The notes under the pieces are model-generated. The model worked only from the letters and a program-made list of their open reading frames with translations. It was not told where the DNA came from and did not search any database. From Phycomyces blakesleeanus NRRL 1555(-) (Eukaryota > Mucoromycota > Mucoromycetes > Mucorales > Phycomycetaceae), in contig NW_017265141.1 in assembly GCF_001638985.1 (NCBI RefSeq), forward strand, positions 1,233,001 through 1,297,000: a DNA stretch of 64,000 nucleotides, given 5' to 3'. Positions 1 to 12,453 of this stretch are shown here, piece after piece. Both the position numbers and the translations under genes were made by a program. Positions within the stretch are counted from its first letter, which is position 1. Every line of letters starts with the position of its first letter.

Positions 1-792
1 GGGCATATAGATGGGTATATGGGTCCAGAAGACGATGAACATCAACAAAGAAAGTAAGTTAAACACAGCCTTCAATTTCTATTCGCACAAACTTACCGGC
101 GGGTATTTATAGCCTCCAAGAGATATTCGAGAAGCGCAGACGGAGACGAGAATCTCACAACGCGGTTGAGCGTAGAAGACGCGACAATATCAATGAACGG
201 ATACAAGGTAAGCAGGATCATATGTGTAGAGATAGATAAATCACGGGGAAAGGCGCACTGACCAAGCTGTACCTTCTTAGAGCTGTCCACCCTTCTTCCT
301 GAACACCTTTTAGAATCTGCACCAACAAGTTCGAATGTCATGTCTACGGTTAACTCACAATCTGGCGCCAACGGAAAGGCAATAAACAAGGGTACAATCC
401 TCAAATTGTCTGTTGATCATATCAAGGATCTCCGTGATGAAGTTTCCATGTACAAATCCCGCATTCAAGAACTTGAACAGCTCATAGAGGCTGCTAAACA
501 CGGTGATTTTGGCCAGGATTCCCAGTCAGCTATGCACAAAAGTCAGTCTTCTGCAAGTCATGTTTCTTATCCAGACAACCAAGACTTCTACTCCCAGGCA
601 CGGAGGAACAATCAAGTCAAGGAAGAGGTAAACCCGGATGGTTTTGGACAGCAAAATAGCCAAAACCCTCAACCAGTTCGGTTGGTAGAGTCGAACAACC
701 GCTCACGCCATGAACGTATGGGATCCTTACAATTTCAACAGAAATTTGGTAATATGAACATTGGAAATCCCAAAGACATCAACCATTTATGA
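1..792 (+). CDS. bHLH-leucine zipper transcription factor (5' truncated by window edge)
   Basis: Three visible exons, 1-53, 113-207 and 281-792, join in frame to give the last 219 residues; the start lies upstream of the window. The basic region reads SHNAVERRRRDNINERI (about residues 33-49 of the visible part), followed by helix 1 (ELSTLLP), a long loop, helix 2 (KGTILKLSVDHIKDL) and a heptad-like helix ending near IQELEQLIEAA. His, Glu and Arg sit at the positions that read CACGTG E-boxes in the MITF/TFE/USF class, so a nuclear E-box-binding dimer is the inferred role. The C-terminal 90 residues are Asn/Gln/Ser-rich and unstructured. Introns are 59 and 73 bp with GTAAG donors. The family call is firm; the specific orthologue and target genes cannot be told from here. 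Confidence 0.85.
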
Positions 793-2605
793 GCTCTCGC
801 AAACAAGGCTACCTATTCATATATTTAACTACCAGAACTATCTATATATCTATCTATCTATTTATCTAACTGTCTACCTAACTATCTAACTATCACCATT
901 TATTACATTTTTGCTATTGTTTTTGTCCTTATTCACATTTTTTCTTCCCTTTGATCTATATCTATACACACACATACACCTTTTATATCCATGTCCCTTT
1001 TTTATAGTACGTCTTGCAATGTCTAGTTTGTATCAAATTTGTACTCGTAAATTTTTTGTATAAAAATAGATGCTATGATTTGCAATTGCCGTGTACTCTT
1101 ATCAGATAGTTGACAACATCTTCTTGTACAATGGAGTGCTTTTAAATTAGAAGCACAGCATCTGTTTTTATGACATCTTTTAGGATATATGAAAACAACT
1201 GTACGACGTTGCCCATCTTCAGTTAGTGATGATCAACTTTGATATATTAGGAAAGTTAGATAAAAACATAATGGTATATAAGCAAATAGAATATTCTGGC
1301 TTCCTACATTTTATCAAGGAATCAGATCATTTGGCTTGGATCGTTCTTGTGATCTGACAATCCCATTCAATCCAAATATTTAAACAAGCTATAGTTTGAG
1401 ACTTTTTGGCTCGAAAACCAGGCACGGACTGTATGTTCTATTAATGGAAACATGCTGTTTTGGCTTAAATCAGCTTAAGTGCTGCAGTTGTACTTATAGA
1501 TCATGAGCTACAAAAAAAATAAGGAAGATCTTTATATTAAATAGATAAATGATTGGGTTTCTATGCAAAGTGTCTAGGCCAACTAAATATTAAACAAATG
1601 TTAATATATGGATAATGTATCATAGGCATCACACCTTGTTCCTCCTTTTTCTCTAATGCCGTTTTGTCTATTACATCATGAGATCATTCGGTCTACTCCA
1701 TGTTCCCAAGTGGACATTATAAATAAACCTGCCCTGGAACAGTAAGTTCTATACTTATTATGACCCCATGTTGATGTTGTAATCCATAAATAACCATGGT
1801 TTATACAACGATAACCGTCCAAGGATAGGTCTTCGTACCAGCATATGACTTGCCGGAGAAAAAAAAGGAGACTCTGCGCCTTGTTGCTGATTAATGAATA
1901 GTCAAAGACACATAAAAGCTACCAGCAAAAAAAAACAAAAACGCCGGAAACCACAGCCATTTATTAAACACTTTGTTGTATAATAGAGAGCATTAGTGAA
2001 ATTCGATAAAATGAATTTTATTATCGGCAAATATTTAGTACGTTTAGCCCTTTACTTTGAATATATCTTGGGACCAGTGGATCGTAGAATACTTGTTTTT
2101 TTAATACTATTTTTAAGCATGGTCATTAGGTGTACACTTTCAACTCTAGTATCTGTAATAAGAGATTTTTAACCGTTTACACCATTTTTTTATATACATT
2201 TATATCAATTATGTAGTATATATATATAATTATATAAATAGCTTCTTCTGCCATTAAGATCTTATTTTTCAAAAGGTACACATCAAATAAATAACGAATT
2301 ACGACCTAGCATGTGGTTTGTGACAAAATATTGAATATCCTAGCTCGAATCTATGATCAATAGTCAATATTGCTCATGTCAATATTAAATAAAATTAATA
2401 TAAATTAATTGCATCTTTTGTGTTTGTCTTTTATCCTTCAAAGTCAATAAACAGGACTAAACCAGGTTCCACTGATGCTTGTATAATAGTAGATAAATAT
2501 TTATATGTAAAAAGGAGCAGGATCTCTTGCTCTTTGAAATTCATAAATCCCTCGACTATAATAATTTTGTGTAAGTATTGGAAACGAAGAAAAACTTTTA
2601 ATAGT
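793..2605. other. 3' UTR and intergenic spacer
   Basis: AT-rich spacer between the convergent bHLH and WD40 genes. A TCTA-type microsatellite lies at about 841-895 in the likely bHLH 3' UTR. No convincing coding sequence or RNA gene was seen. Confidence 0.6.
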
Positions 2606-4519
2606 TTACCCGATATCTTCGTCTTCAGAGTTTGCGACAAATAGAGATTGGCCATCTGGAGTCAATGCTAGCCGAAAAGTAGAGTTAATATAAGTGATCC
2701 CAACTATTTATTAGTGTACTCACAAACACCGGCTATAGAACCAAATAAGTTAATGACTTGGCTACTGCGATAATCATTTTTTGCATCATAAACATGAATA
2801 TAATCAATGTGTTCTATCGAGAACATATCAGCATGCAAATTATGATACATTATGTACGCTTCTGTTTTCATACCAGCTGCTACCATATATTTTCCATCAC
2901 TAGAATATTGTAGTGACCGAATAGCTCCAATATTTCCACCCAAAAGATGGAGTGTTCGTGATGTATTTCGAATGTCGTATACTCTATCTGGGAGTGTAAG
3001 TAAAAAATAATAATTCAACATTCAATGAGGAATGGTGTATATTTACCTAGTTGTTTTGTCTTGATTTCCTGTAGCAAATGTTCTGCCATCAGGACTCCAG
3101 CAACATGAGAATGAGAAGTCGTGGTGTTCATCAATTGAAAAGATCTCTAAAATACAAGATTAAGATATCACAAAACGTATATCCACACTGCTTAAGTACC
3201 TGATCCAGTGTTTATATCGGCTACTACAGTCTTTGTAGAATCGCCCACTGCACAAAGCATTTCTTTATCCGGAGATATCGCAGCATGCTAAATTACGGGC
3301 GTTAATGTAAAATAATAATCATGGACTCTCTTTCTTGTATATTTCTTCTTCTTAAATTGATGCAAAGCACTCTTACATTTACAGGAAAAGGGAATTGTAT
3401 TATCTGCTTCGTTTGCATAGTCTTAAGATCAATGAAATGCGTTGTTTCATCGTTGCCCGAGATAAGAGCTGTTAACCCTAAAGAACACAACAGCGCACAT
3501 TCACTACTTAACATTATTCAGCAATACAGAGTGTGTGTGTGTGTGTATCTTACCGCCTTGCTTCAAATCAGCAACATCAAGATGATTTGTGGTTCCATTA
3601 GGATTCCGAGTTGGTTTCCCAAAGTAATACATATCATCCTTTGAATCTAATCGTCGGCATGCATATTCGCCCTTTGCTCCACCAACAAGTAGCATATTGT
3701 GCGAACATGTCATACTAATTACTTTCATTGGAAAGCTTGATACCAATCTGCTAGAGGACCTTTGGGGCGACCAATGCCGTACAGAATCATCAACTTTGTT
3801 TCTGACTTTAGCCAGCGATTCTTCTAATTGGCAGCTAGATCCATTTCCATCACTTACGCAGATAATATACATCGTTTTTACTTGTAGCCCACAGTAGACT
3901 ACGTAGTTGGAAGTGTCCAACACTGCAGCGTTCACTAAGCTTACCATGTTTAAAAGTGAAAAATCTATCTTCTTTTATCATTTCTTTTGGCTCCTGTAAA
4001 GATGAATATACTGTAAGACAAAGATAAGCCCACCCAAGTTTTATGTAGGTTATATAAGCTTGCCTCCATAATTCGATCAGCTGGAGGATGCTCCAAGCTC
4101 TGATAGTTTGAAAAACTTTCTAATCTAGATTTATATACAAAATGTAAAAAGATGGGCATCAATGATTTTCAAGATCATGGGTAATTCGCTAATGTCCCTT
4201 ATACCTATCCAATTCATAAGTTTTTCGATCACGTCGAAAGGCTTTCCAATTTATGGCTTGCTAAAGATAGAAGTAAGTAATGAATATTTATTTAGAATGA
4301 TTCAAAGAAAGATTTCTTGAGGCTAAAGTGCATCTGACTGTACCATGTCCATGCCATCAAGGACCATTTCCTCGGTTACAACATCAACCTATTAATAGAT
4401 TAAGCTGATTACAGGTTTATCTTTAAACAAAGAGAGAGAAAAAAGAAAGCATTTGATTTGGGAGTATTAAAGAATACCTCATCAAAGTGAATAGCTAAAT
4501 TAGAATCGAATCTATCCAT
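2606..4519 (-). CDS. WD40-repeat protein, C2A9.03-like
   Basis: Twelve exons on the minus strand: 4478-4519, 4344-4388, 4205-4260, 4064-4124, 3858-3993, 3554-3823, 3377-3477, 3200-3287, 3047-3146, 2874-2983, 2724-2813 and 2606-2667. They give 386 residues with every phase matching. Recognisable segments are GHFQLRSLLWATSKNDVYYL, SVRHWSP, PVNHAAISPDKE, FSFSCCWSPDGRTFATGNQD, RVYDIRN and IGAIRSLQYSSDGKYM. In this order they match the eukaryotic family annotated after S. pombe C2A9.03, which has plant and fungal members and no settled function. The blades suggest a beta-propeller scaffold. The intron 3994-4063 has a GC donor (AG|GCAAGC). The start at 4519 is the ATG of the first exon that fits phase. 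A distant relative lies at 39252-41261. Confidence 0.8.
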
Positions 4520-5918
4520 TGCATTACAACCAAAAACAGCTTTATTTGACACATTAATGTGAGCTTAATATCCCAACTTTTTTTTACAGTTCCGCACAAA
4601 ATGCTTGCATTTTGCAGTGATTGGCAAAGACTGTCTGATAATGTTTTTAAACGATTAGTGGGATAAGCAAGGCCAAATTACTCAAGACATATCTCATACC
4701 CGCATTTAGTTGTTGTAGACCTTTTTAAAAGCATACAATTAAAACCCACAATTAAAGCTACTAGGTTTAAGTATATGAAGTTCTGAGTGCTTAAAAGATA
4801 ACAAGTGTTGTATCGATATAATATTAACATATTAGTGGTTTCTATATCCACTACCGGAAAACAGAACGATTTCATAGGAACTTCTTAGGAAGTTTTTCAG
4901 ATAAACCCTTGTTTTGAACTTTTAATGTTATAGAAATTCATTCAACTTCACTCTGTTATGGATGCAATGTTTTATGCACGCACCGGTATATATATATATA
5001 TATATATTCTATATTCTATAATTGTATTTGTATTCGATGATATATCATAAGCTACATCTGTACAATTAAAACGCATTGGCTTCGATAATGCTTAGATTAT
5101 CTATATCTTTTAAAGATTCTTTATTATTATTTATTTCGTTAATTATGTACTATATTATCATGTACTAAAGCCACATATAATATATATATATATATAAGAT
5201 ATATAAAAGACAGCACCACTAAATAACAAGAAGTCCAAACTACAAACATTTAGCTTTTACTCTTGCTAGTACTTTATTGACCGACTTACAGTATATATAT
5301 ATACTTACGAAATCTCCTATTATATTATCTCCACAAATTAACACATTCGAAAGCACGGTTTAAGCAACAATCATATCTCTAGTCCTTTGTAAACTGGAAG
5401 ATAATGGGCAGAACTATCTCATTAGAAGACCTTACTGTCAAGGCATCAATAAAACCAACATGGCGGATCATAGGACTCTTTGAACCACTACAATACTTCG
5501 TTTATAAAGCCAGACTTTTTTATCGTAGTGCGCATAAAAAGCTCTTTAAAGTGCTGGTACATTCTTTATTTACGTAGTTATCATTAACTTATTATAAGAA
5601 GTACTAGGTTCAATAGACTCTCTTTAGTAACCCACGGCTTTCACATAACGAATAAATTAAAATGGAAAAATTCATTACCATGCACAAAATTACTTTGTTC
5701 ATAATGTCAGATAAAAGTGAACATTATGTATTTCAATCATCTTACTCTGGTAAGTTATCCCTCAAATTTCAATAAATATTAATTGTAAGACAAACGCATG
5801 AACAATAAGTATTATTATACAACAAAAAGAATAGTAAATGTGCAAGTGTTATGTAGATGAATAGGGTTGAGTAGATTTGTGCAAAGAGGTTATGAGGGTA
5901 GATATTTAGCAGCCTGAA
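4520..5918. other. Intergenic spacer with TA repeats and a small ORF
   Basis: Very AT-rich, with (TA)n runs at about 4987-5007 and 5178-5195. The only coding-like item is a 57-codon plus-strand ORF at 5404-5577, treated separately. Confidence 0.5.
5404..5577 (+). pseudogene. Small ORF, possibly the N-terminal scrap of a TnpB/Fanzor-like ORF
   Basis: An ATG-to-TAG reading frame of 57 codons. Its segment LTVKASIK, followed ten residues later by EPLQ-FVYK, resembles LTVKASIK and RPLQVLVAK in the better-preserved relic at 52730-53734. No continuation in frame was found downstream, and there is no obvious splice donor at its end. Either a fragment of the same element family or a chance match of a short peptide. 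Nothing shows that it is expressed. Confidence 0.25.
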
Positions 5919-7325
5919 TCAAATAGGGTTGTCTTGGATTAGTTTTGCATCGTTCCAGCGAATAACTTCTTCATAAATGGCCCAAGAAATTGCAGAATTA
6001 AGAGGTTTACGGATTAAGCGAACACTGATGCCATCAAAGAATCCTACCAATCCTTCCTCCTACAATGATACACGTATTTAATAATTGGCTATTTATGGTT
6101 TCAGTCACATTTACTTTAAAGACTTTTCGTGCAGCCTGAACCAGGTGTTTATAAAGTGCGGGTTTGAGTTGCATCCGAGTCTTTAGCATATCAAACGGCT
6201 GTGTTGTACATGTGGCTGCTACACCCGCCACAACACCAGATCCTAAGTTAATGGCCATATTTGGGATCTCGATATTCTTTTTTTTTGCAAAGGCTATTTG
6301 ATAAGGATAAATGATGTTAGTTTTCAAATAGTATAGATTGAAATACTCTTTTTTTAAGAAAATAAACAGACAAATAAAACATACTTTTACTCCACGCCTT
6401 GCTTTGCTCATAGAAGAAGAGGTAGATACCAGCAAATGGGGCATCTCTAATAAAGGTTGCTCCGTATCCAGCGAATAATCCTAAAGTTGAACTTTTTTTT
6501 TTAGCTCTATTGTTTACAGCTCATAAACTCGCCAAATAGCTCAAATTTTTGTTTACCTCTAAACCCATCATTCTTGATAATTGAACCAAACGCATCCGAA
6601 ATATTCCTGTAATTATAAAAGTTACTCTAAAAATACAATCTACATCAGTACAAGTTTTCTCTTTTTTTTTTAAAATAATAATAATAATAATATCAATGTA
6701 TCAGATATTACCTCATAGCGAACTTTTACTACAGTAATAGGCATCATAATATAGCCAACTGCTCCACGGGCTGTTGCACCAGACACCAAATTCTCCCATT
6801 GTGTTTGGTTTTTAGTACTGGATTGTTTTGGATAAACATACTTTTGCCATGAAGGGCGTCTCTTTTCAAGCAGTTGTCGGATTTCGGAAAGAGCTAAGAA
6901 ATATAGGGCCGAACCAGGAACATTTCTTTGATGATCCATTTATTTGTTTTTTTTTAGTCTTGGATCCTCACAGTTATCTAGGAAATGTTACCTTATGATA
7001 GTCGGAATCGTACCACGCCAAAGACCGCCGAAACCATTGGAAGAGACGATATCTCGTACTGTGGAGTAAATCGTACTACAGAATCCAAAATTCAGTCTTA
7101 TATTTGGTTTTATACTCAATTTCATGTACTGTACCTGTTTTGTGGGGCGATTAAGAGGCCTTTCTTTTTCGCTTCTCTGAGGAATGCAAGGTGATCTTGT
7201 CGTTGCTGCTGCAATCGCGTCTTTATGAGATCTAGAGGCTGTAACATAACACATGCAGTCATTCCTGACAATGCACCACCAATGGCATGTACAGACGGAT
7301 TTCTAAATTCTTTTGTTGTAGTCAT
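5919..7325 (-). CDS. HEM25: Mitochondrial glycine carrier, SLC25A38/Hem25 family
   Basis: Seven exons: 7135-7325, 6992-7075, 6712-6925, 6557-6626, 6385-6480, 6115-6293 and 5919-6059, giving 324 residues, a normal length for a mitochondrial carrier. The three carrier signatures are [19 protein letters not shown] and PFDMLKTR. The second has Thr in place of the usual acidic residue, as SLC25A38 proteins do. Each is followed by a matrix-helix motif ([26 protein letters not shown]). The family carries glycine into mitochondria for the first step of haem synthesis; that role here is by homology. The start at 7325 opens with a short Thr-rich leader directly before helix 1 ([13 protein letters not shown]). 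Exon 4 is only 70 bp and restores [13 protein letters not shown] between the second signature and its matrix helix. Confidence 0.88.
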
Positions 7326-7484
7326 TGTGTATAAGGAAAAGAAAGAAATCGATCGAGCTTCTATAACATTTATGTTTTTGTTGTTTGACTCATTTGAACC
7401 CGATATAGCTTAATAACTCCGCGACCAGGACTTTTGATTGATAACGTTTAATATGATGGTGCCTTATATTTTTATTTTGTTTAT

Positions 7485-8291
7485 TTATAAAGTATTTTTG
7501 ATAGTTATTTCCATCGTCTCGTCAGAAAGAGCCTTCACATCAACGTCTGTGAGAAACTCGACGATATAGGTTGCTCCGGCCTCTCTCAATTCTTCTACGG
7601 AATGAGTTGTCGTACAGGCTATACACTTCATTCCTCCTGCAATGGCTGCTTTGACACCTGCAGGGGCATCTTCAAAAACAACACAGTCTTTAGGATCGGT
7701 ACCAAGGCCCTTTGCAGCAATCAAGTAGCCTTCAGGGAAAGGCTTGCCTTGAATAATCTATTAAAAAATTACGTCAGTATAATACGCATTAACAATAAGC
7801 AGATCTTCTTACTTTGTCCCCAGTGCACATCACTTCTGGTATCACCATATGACATTGTTTGAGACGAGATTCGGCCATGAATTGAGTTCCAGATGTATAT
7901 ATTCCGTAACGACCAGCCGGGATATTTTTAATTAATTCTTCGACACCGGGTAAGATGCTTACACCCTCTGTCTCCATTGCCAGCTTTCTTTCGTAATAGT
8001 CCACCATTTCATTTGTCGCCTTCTCAGGTACCCAGGCAGATATTGTCTCGATTGTACGACGGCCATGCGACATGGCCAAGATCTGTAAAAAAAGGGGGAT
8101 TAGAAGGGGTGGTTTATGAAAATTAAAAATGTAGTTTGGTAAGAATGACGACTGATAGATTATACCTTTTCACCATCCAAATTGTGCTCAGCAGCAAAGT
8201 CCAACCAATGTTTGATAACAACTGGGGTGGTATCAATAAGGGTACCATCGAGATCAAAGATAATTGCTTTAGCGGTCAATTGGTGGGCCAT
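7485..8291 (-). CDS. HAD-superfamily sugar/glycerol phosphatase (GPP/DOG type)
   Basis: Three exons, 8166-8291, 7813-8082 and 7485-7757, give 222 residues with phase 0 junctions. HAD motif I is FDLDGTLIDT (about residues 12-21), with nucleophile and acid/base Asp both present. Motif II is the Ser/Thr of YTSGT, the motif III Lys lies near IQGKPFPEGY, and motif IV is VFEDAPAGVKAA. This layout with a helical cap after motif I is that of yeast glycerol-3-phosphatase Gpp1/2 and 2-deoxyglucose-6-phosphatase Dog1/2. Members dephosphorylate small phosphosugars or glycerol 3-phosphate in the cytosol. Substrate cannot be chosen from sequence alone. It is tandem with FOX2, 329 bp upstream of the FOX2 stop. 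Confidence 0.8.
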
Positions 8292-8620
8292 TGTATTGTA
8301 AGAAAAACTGAATTGAAAGGATTGTTAAATGAAAAGAAAGAAAACTTGGAATAAGGAGAGCTGAACCCTTTTTGTATAATTCAAACAAAACCCTTCTCTT
8401 CCCGCCCATTTATTCCGCGGAACTTATATATTTTGTTTTTGGACTTTCAGTACGGGAAAACGTTTACAATAAAATACACATTTGTATTTAATTTTATTTT
8501 GATTTGTTGCTAGTGATAGATAGCTGAAGCTAAAGGTAAAGGTAAAGGTAAAGATAAAAGTGAAGGTGAATGTAGGAGGAGGAATGGGTAAAATGGATTA
8601 AAAAGAAAAAGTAATTAAAT
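8292..8620. other. Short spacer with TAAAGG tandem repeat
   Basis: Lies between the phosphatase start and the Fox2 stop. A purine-rich TAAAGG-type repeat occupies about 8530-8565 and probably belongs to the FOX2 3' UTR. No gene is seen. Confidence 0.5.
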
Positions 8621-11600
8621 TTACAACTTGCTCTCGCGGGCAGTGTCTTTAAGCTCAACAGCAGCATTGGAGATAGCAATCACGTCACGCTCAACCACAC
8701 GGGTCTGGAAGATGATTTTGTTGTTCTCCTTCCACATCTGAGTTTCCAGGGTCTCTCCTGGGAAGACGTGTTTGGCGAAGCGTGCTTTGATGTTAACAAA
8801 GTTTTCTGGGCTGTTGTTTCCAAAGGTCTTGAGGACGTGCTTTCCAGAGATACCGAACGAGCACAAGCCATGGAGAATTGGTACATCAAATCCACCCTAG
8901 AAAGAAACTTAAGTTAGAATAGCCAAATAACATATTGTTTTAAAATCTGAGATACTTACAATTGCAGACATTGAGGGGTCAATATGGAGAGGGTTGTAGT
9001 CACCGCTGAGACGGTAGAGTGCGGCCTGGTCCTCGGTGGTCTTCTCGGTGACAACAGCATCGGGTTTGCGGTTAGGAGGGATGTTTGATGCAGTGGCAGC
9101 ACCACGGTCTTCTCCCTTCTTGGGTCCACCAAAGCCTCCGCTACCACGAACGAAGAGAGTAAACTCGTTTTCGAACAAAACCTCGCCGGATTCGTCGGTA
9201 GTGGTGACGCCAACAGTGACAGCAGCACCCTTGCCCTTATCGAGGATATCGACAATACGAGCTTGGGACTTGAGGGTTCCGCTTGTAGGAATGGGCTTCT
9301 TGAGAGACAAGAACTGCTCACCGTGCAACAACATCATCTAAAAATATATGCAATGTGATTAGTCCTTGTTGTTGTAAGTTTTGGTTTGAATCATGTATCT
9401 TACGGGGTTGAAGTCGGGAAGGAAGTCTCCAAAGGGAACCGAGTTCATGGCAACAAAGGAAGGAATAACGCCGAAAGTTGGAAGAACAGAGAATTCTTCG
9501 TCATTTTCGTAGATGTACTTGAGGTCGGTGCGTTTGCAACCTACACCAAGGGCGTAAAGAATAGCTTCACGTTCAGAATAGTCAAAGGTAAACACTTCGA
9601 AACGCTCCTTCTTGACAGCAGCAATATCAAGACCGCCTTCTTCGATGTTTCCAAAGTTCTCCATGAATCCTTGGAAGGAATCCTGGGTAGAGTTGGGGTT
9701 GGTGGCACGACCGTCATCAAAGTTGGTAATCTTATCCCATGCCTGGGCAACTTGCTCAGGTTCAAGGGTGCGGTTGGCGGGGAATCCAACACCACCACTG
9801 CGCTGCCAGCGGACCTTGGCGACCCAACCACTTCCGACCTCAAAGATACCACCAGTCTCTTCGTTGCTAGAGTGGCCAAGGAAGGCGACCAGGGGAGCAA
9901 CATACTCGGGCTTGAAGGCCTCAACCATCTCAGGGGGCATAACAGTTGCGGTCATGCGGGTACCTGCATTGGGAGCGATGACGTTGACAAGAATGTTTTT
10001 GCGCTGACCCTCAATGGCAAGAGTCTTGGTGAGGCCGACAATGCCGAGCTTTGCAGCACTGTAGTTGGTCTGACCAAAGTTTCCGTAGAGACCAACAGCA
10101 GAAGCAGTGTTGATGATACGACCATAGCTCTGCTTTACAAAGTGAGGCCATGCAGCCTTGATTACTGTGGAAGTATTGAATGAGTATCAAATTTGAACTA
10201 AACGCTTAATACAAAAGACTTACCTTTGTAGGAACCACGGAGATGGACACGATGAACAAGATCCCAGTCAGCATCAGTCATGCGAGCGAAAGACTTGTCG
10301 CGGAGGATACCAGCATTGTTAACAATGATATCAATGCGACCAAAGGCCTTGAGGGCAGTCTCGACAACCTTATCACCTTCCTCGACAGAGTCATAGTTAG
10401 CAACAGCCTGACCACCAGCTTTACGGATTTCTTCCACAACAACATCGGCGGCACGACTGTCAGAACCTTGACCGGTAGCAGAACCACCAAGATCGTTCAC
10501 AACTACAACACATAATATCCTATTTTGTCAAACACAATATCCAATTTGATTTGCATTAAACAGCCAAAAAAGTATTACTTACCGACAGAGGCACCCAATT
10601 TACCCAAGAGGATAGCATAGGCCTTGCCGAGCCCACCACCAGCACCTGTGACAACGGCAACCTGACCAGCAAAAGACAAAGGTTCACCGGTTGGGTTGGC
10701 ATCAGCAGCCTTGGCACGCTCGAGGAGAGCCATAAAATCGGTGTCCATAACAGATGTAGGGTATTCAGCCTGGTCAAAGTCATTGATGGCATCCCACTTG
10801 GCAGCAACGGCAGTAGGGGTAAAGGTCTCGTCAGCCTTAAAGACAACACCAGAAGAACGCTCCCATCTCAGCTTGGAAACGAAACCACCTCCAACTTCGT
10901 AAACACCACCGTTGTCTTCGGTGTTCTCATGGCAGAGATAACCAACAACAGGAGTGACAAACTCGGGCTTGAGAGAAGCAAGAATATCTGGGGGAAGGAC
11001 TGTTTCGGTCATGCGAGAAGCAGCCATAGGAGCAATAGTGTTGCAATGAATATTATCCTTAGCACCCTCCTTGGCTAGAGAGTTACTGAAACTGGCAAGG
11101 GCGAGCTTGGCTATAGCAATAATCCATTAGCCTAAGTACACACTGAGAGAATTGAAATAAATTTTACTTACCAGCACTGTAGTTTGCCTGTCCAAAGTTA
11201 CCGTAAATACCGGCTGCAGAGGCAGTCATAATAATACGACCGAACTTCTGCTTCTTCATAATGGGCCATGCAGCATGTGTGACTGCATAAGAACCCTTGA
11301 CGTGGACAGCTTGAATGATGTCCCAATCAGCATCAGTCATGCGAGCAAAGGTCTTGTCACGAAGAATTCCGGCATTGTTGATGATTATGTCAATGCGACC
11401 AAATGCCTTCATGGCAGTTTCGACAATCTTGGCACCGTCTTCAACAGAGTTGTAGTTGGCTACGGCCTGACCACCAGCCTTCTGGATTTCAGCTACGACA
11501 ATATCGGCAGCCTTGACACTCTCACCATCATCCTTCTTAATAGTACCAAGATCATTGATAATGACCGAGGCACCACGAGAAGAGAAAAAGAGGGCATAAG

Positions 11601-11723
11601 CCTTACCGAGACCTGTGGAGACGCGTTAATAAGATAAAGATAATTTTAATTGCAAATATACACACCTCCACCAGCACCGGTGATGATGGCGACCTTTCCA
11701 TCAAAGCGAATATCGTTGCTCAT
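8621..11723 (-). CDS. FOX2: Peroxisomal multifunctional beta-oxidation protein (hydratase-2 / D-3-hydroxyacyl-CoA dehydrogenase)
   Basis: Seven exons: 11666-11723, 11172-11612, 10583-11110, 10224-10502, 9404-10164, 8960-9337 and 8621-8896, giving 906 residues, close to yeast Fox2 (900). Two tandem SDR domains come first. Each has a glycine-rich NAD(P)-binding loop ([12 protein letters not shown]), NNAGILRDK and the catalytic Tyr-Lys (NYSAAK). A MaoC-type hydratase-2 domain follows, with the motif [13 protein letters not shown]. The last three residues are SKL, a canonical peroxisomal targeting signal. The protein should hydrate trans-2-enoyl-CoA and oxidise the D-3-hydroxyacyl-CoA in fatty acid beta-oxidation. 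There is no sterol-carrier domain, as in yeast and unlike human HSD17B4. Intron positions between the two SDR halves are partly similar (the first intron splits the Gly loop; another lies just after NYSA). Confidence 0.95.
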
Positions 11724-12453
11724 TTTGTCTTTTTTTGTTTTGTGGAGAAATGAATCAAGAAAAGTGGGGAAGGCATGCAAAAGATCCAATGTCTTTATAG
11801 GTGCCTTACTTGTGCAACCATTTCCCCGCTCATTGAATTTTCACATGGAGGCGGAGTCATCATGTGATTCTCCTTGGTCATCTTGAACATCCTTGTTTGA
11901 ACAAGTTTAGCCTTTTTATTTTATTTATTTATTTAAAAAAGAAAATCCAAAGATCAATAAGTGTAACTGTTATAAAGATGCTCTTTTTTTTTATATAGAA
12001 AATAAAAGAATAATATTAAAAGTATTACAGATTACAATTTAAAATATTTTTCAATAAATAATTGTAAATTACACCTTTTTAATATTTCATAGAGATCAGT
12101 TGTAATATTTTGATATATTGTTAATATTCTATATACATCACTGATTTATTCCTTATAAAGTAGAGAAGTAAAAAGAAAATACTTATAGCTAGCTAGATAA
12201 TCAATACCCTGTTAAGACCTAAGACTATATGTCTTAGCTAGAACACTGCCTGTAAATAGATGGTGTGCATGCATGTGTGTATGGCAGTTACAGTGGTTAA
12301 TAAACTAAGCATATTCTGGATGTTCTGTTACAAATAAACGCTTTTTATTGGTTGCATAAAAGTCAGAGAGAGAGAAAGAATCAAAAAAATGTACCAACTA
12401 TTCAAAAAAAAAACTCAGGCGTTTACGTGGATATATCGAGCCACAAAACCGTA
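11724..12453. other. FOX2 promoter region and 3' flank of the RNB gene
   Basis: Between two minus-strand genes. The 200 bp next to the FOX2 start are less AT-rich than the rest and probably hold its promoter. No specific regulatory site can be supported. Confidence 0.4.

Noticed and set aside
9386..10183. 265-codon open frame on the plus strand
   Set aside because: Antisense to FOX2 exon 5. It results from the strong codon bias of that gene and has no family features.
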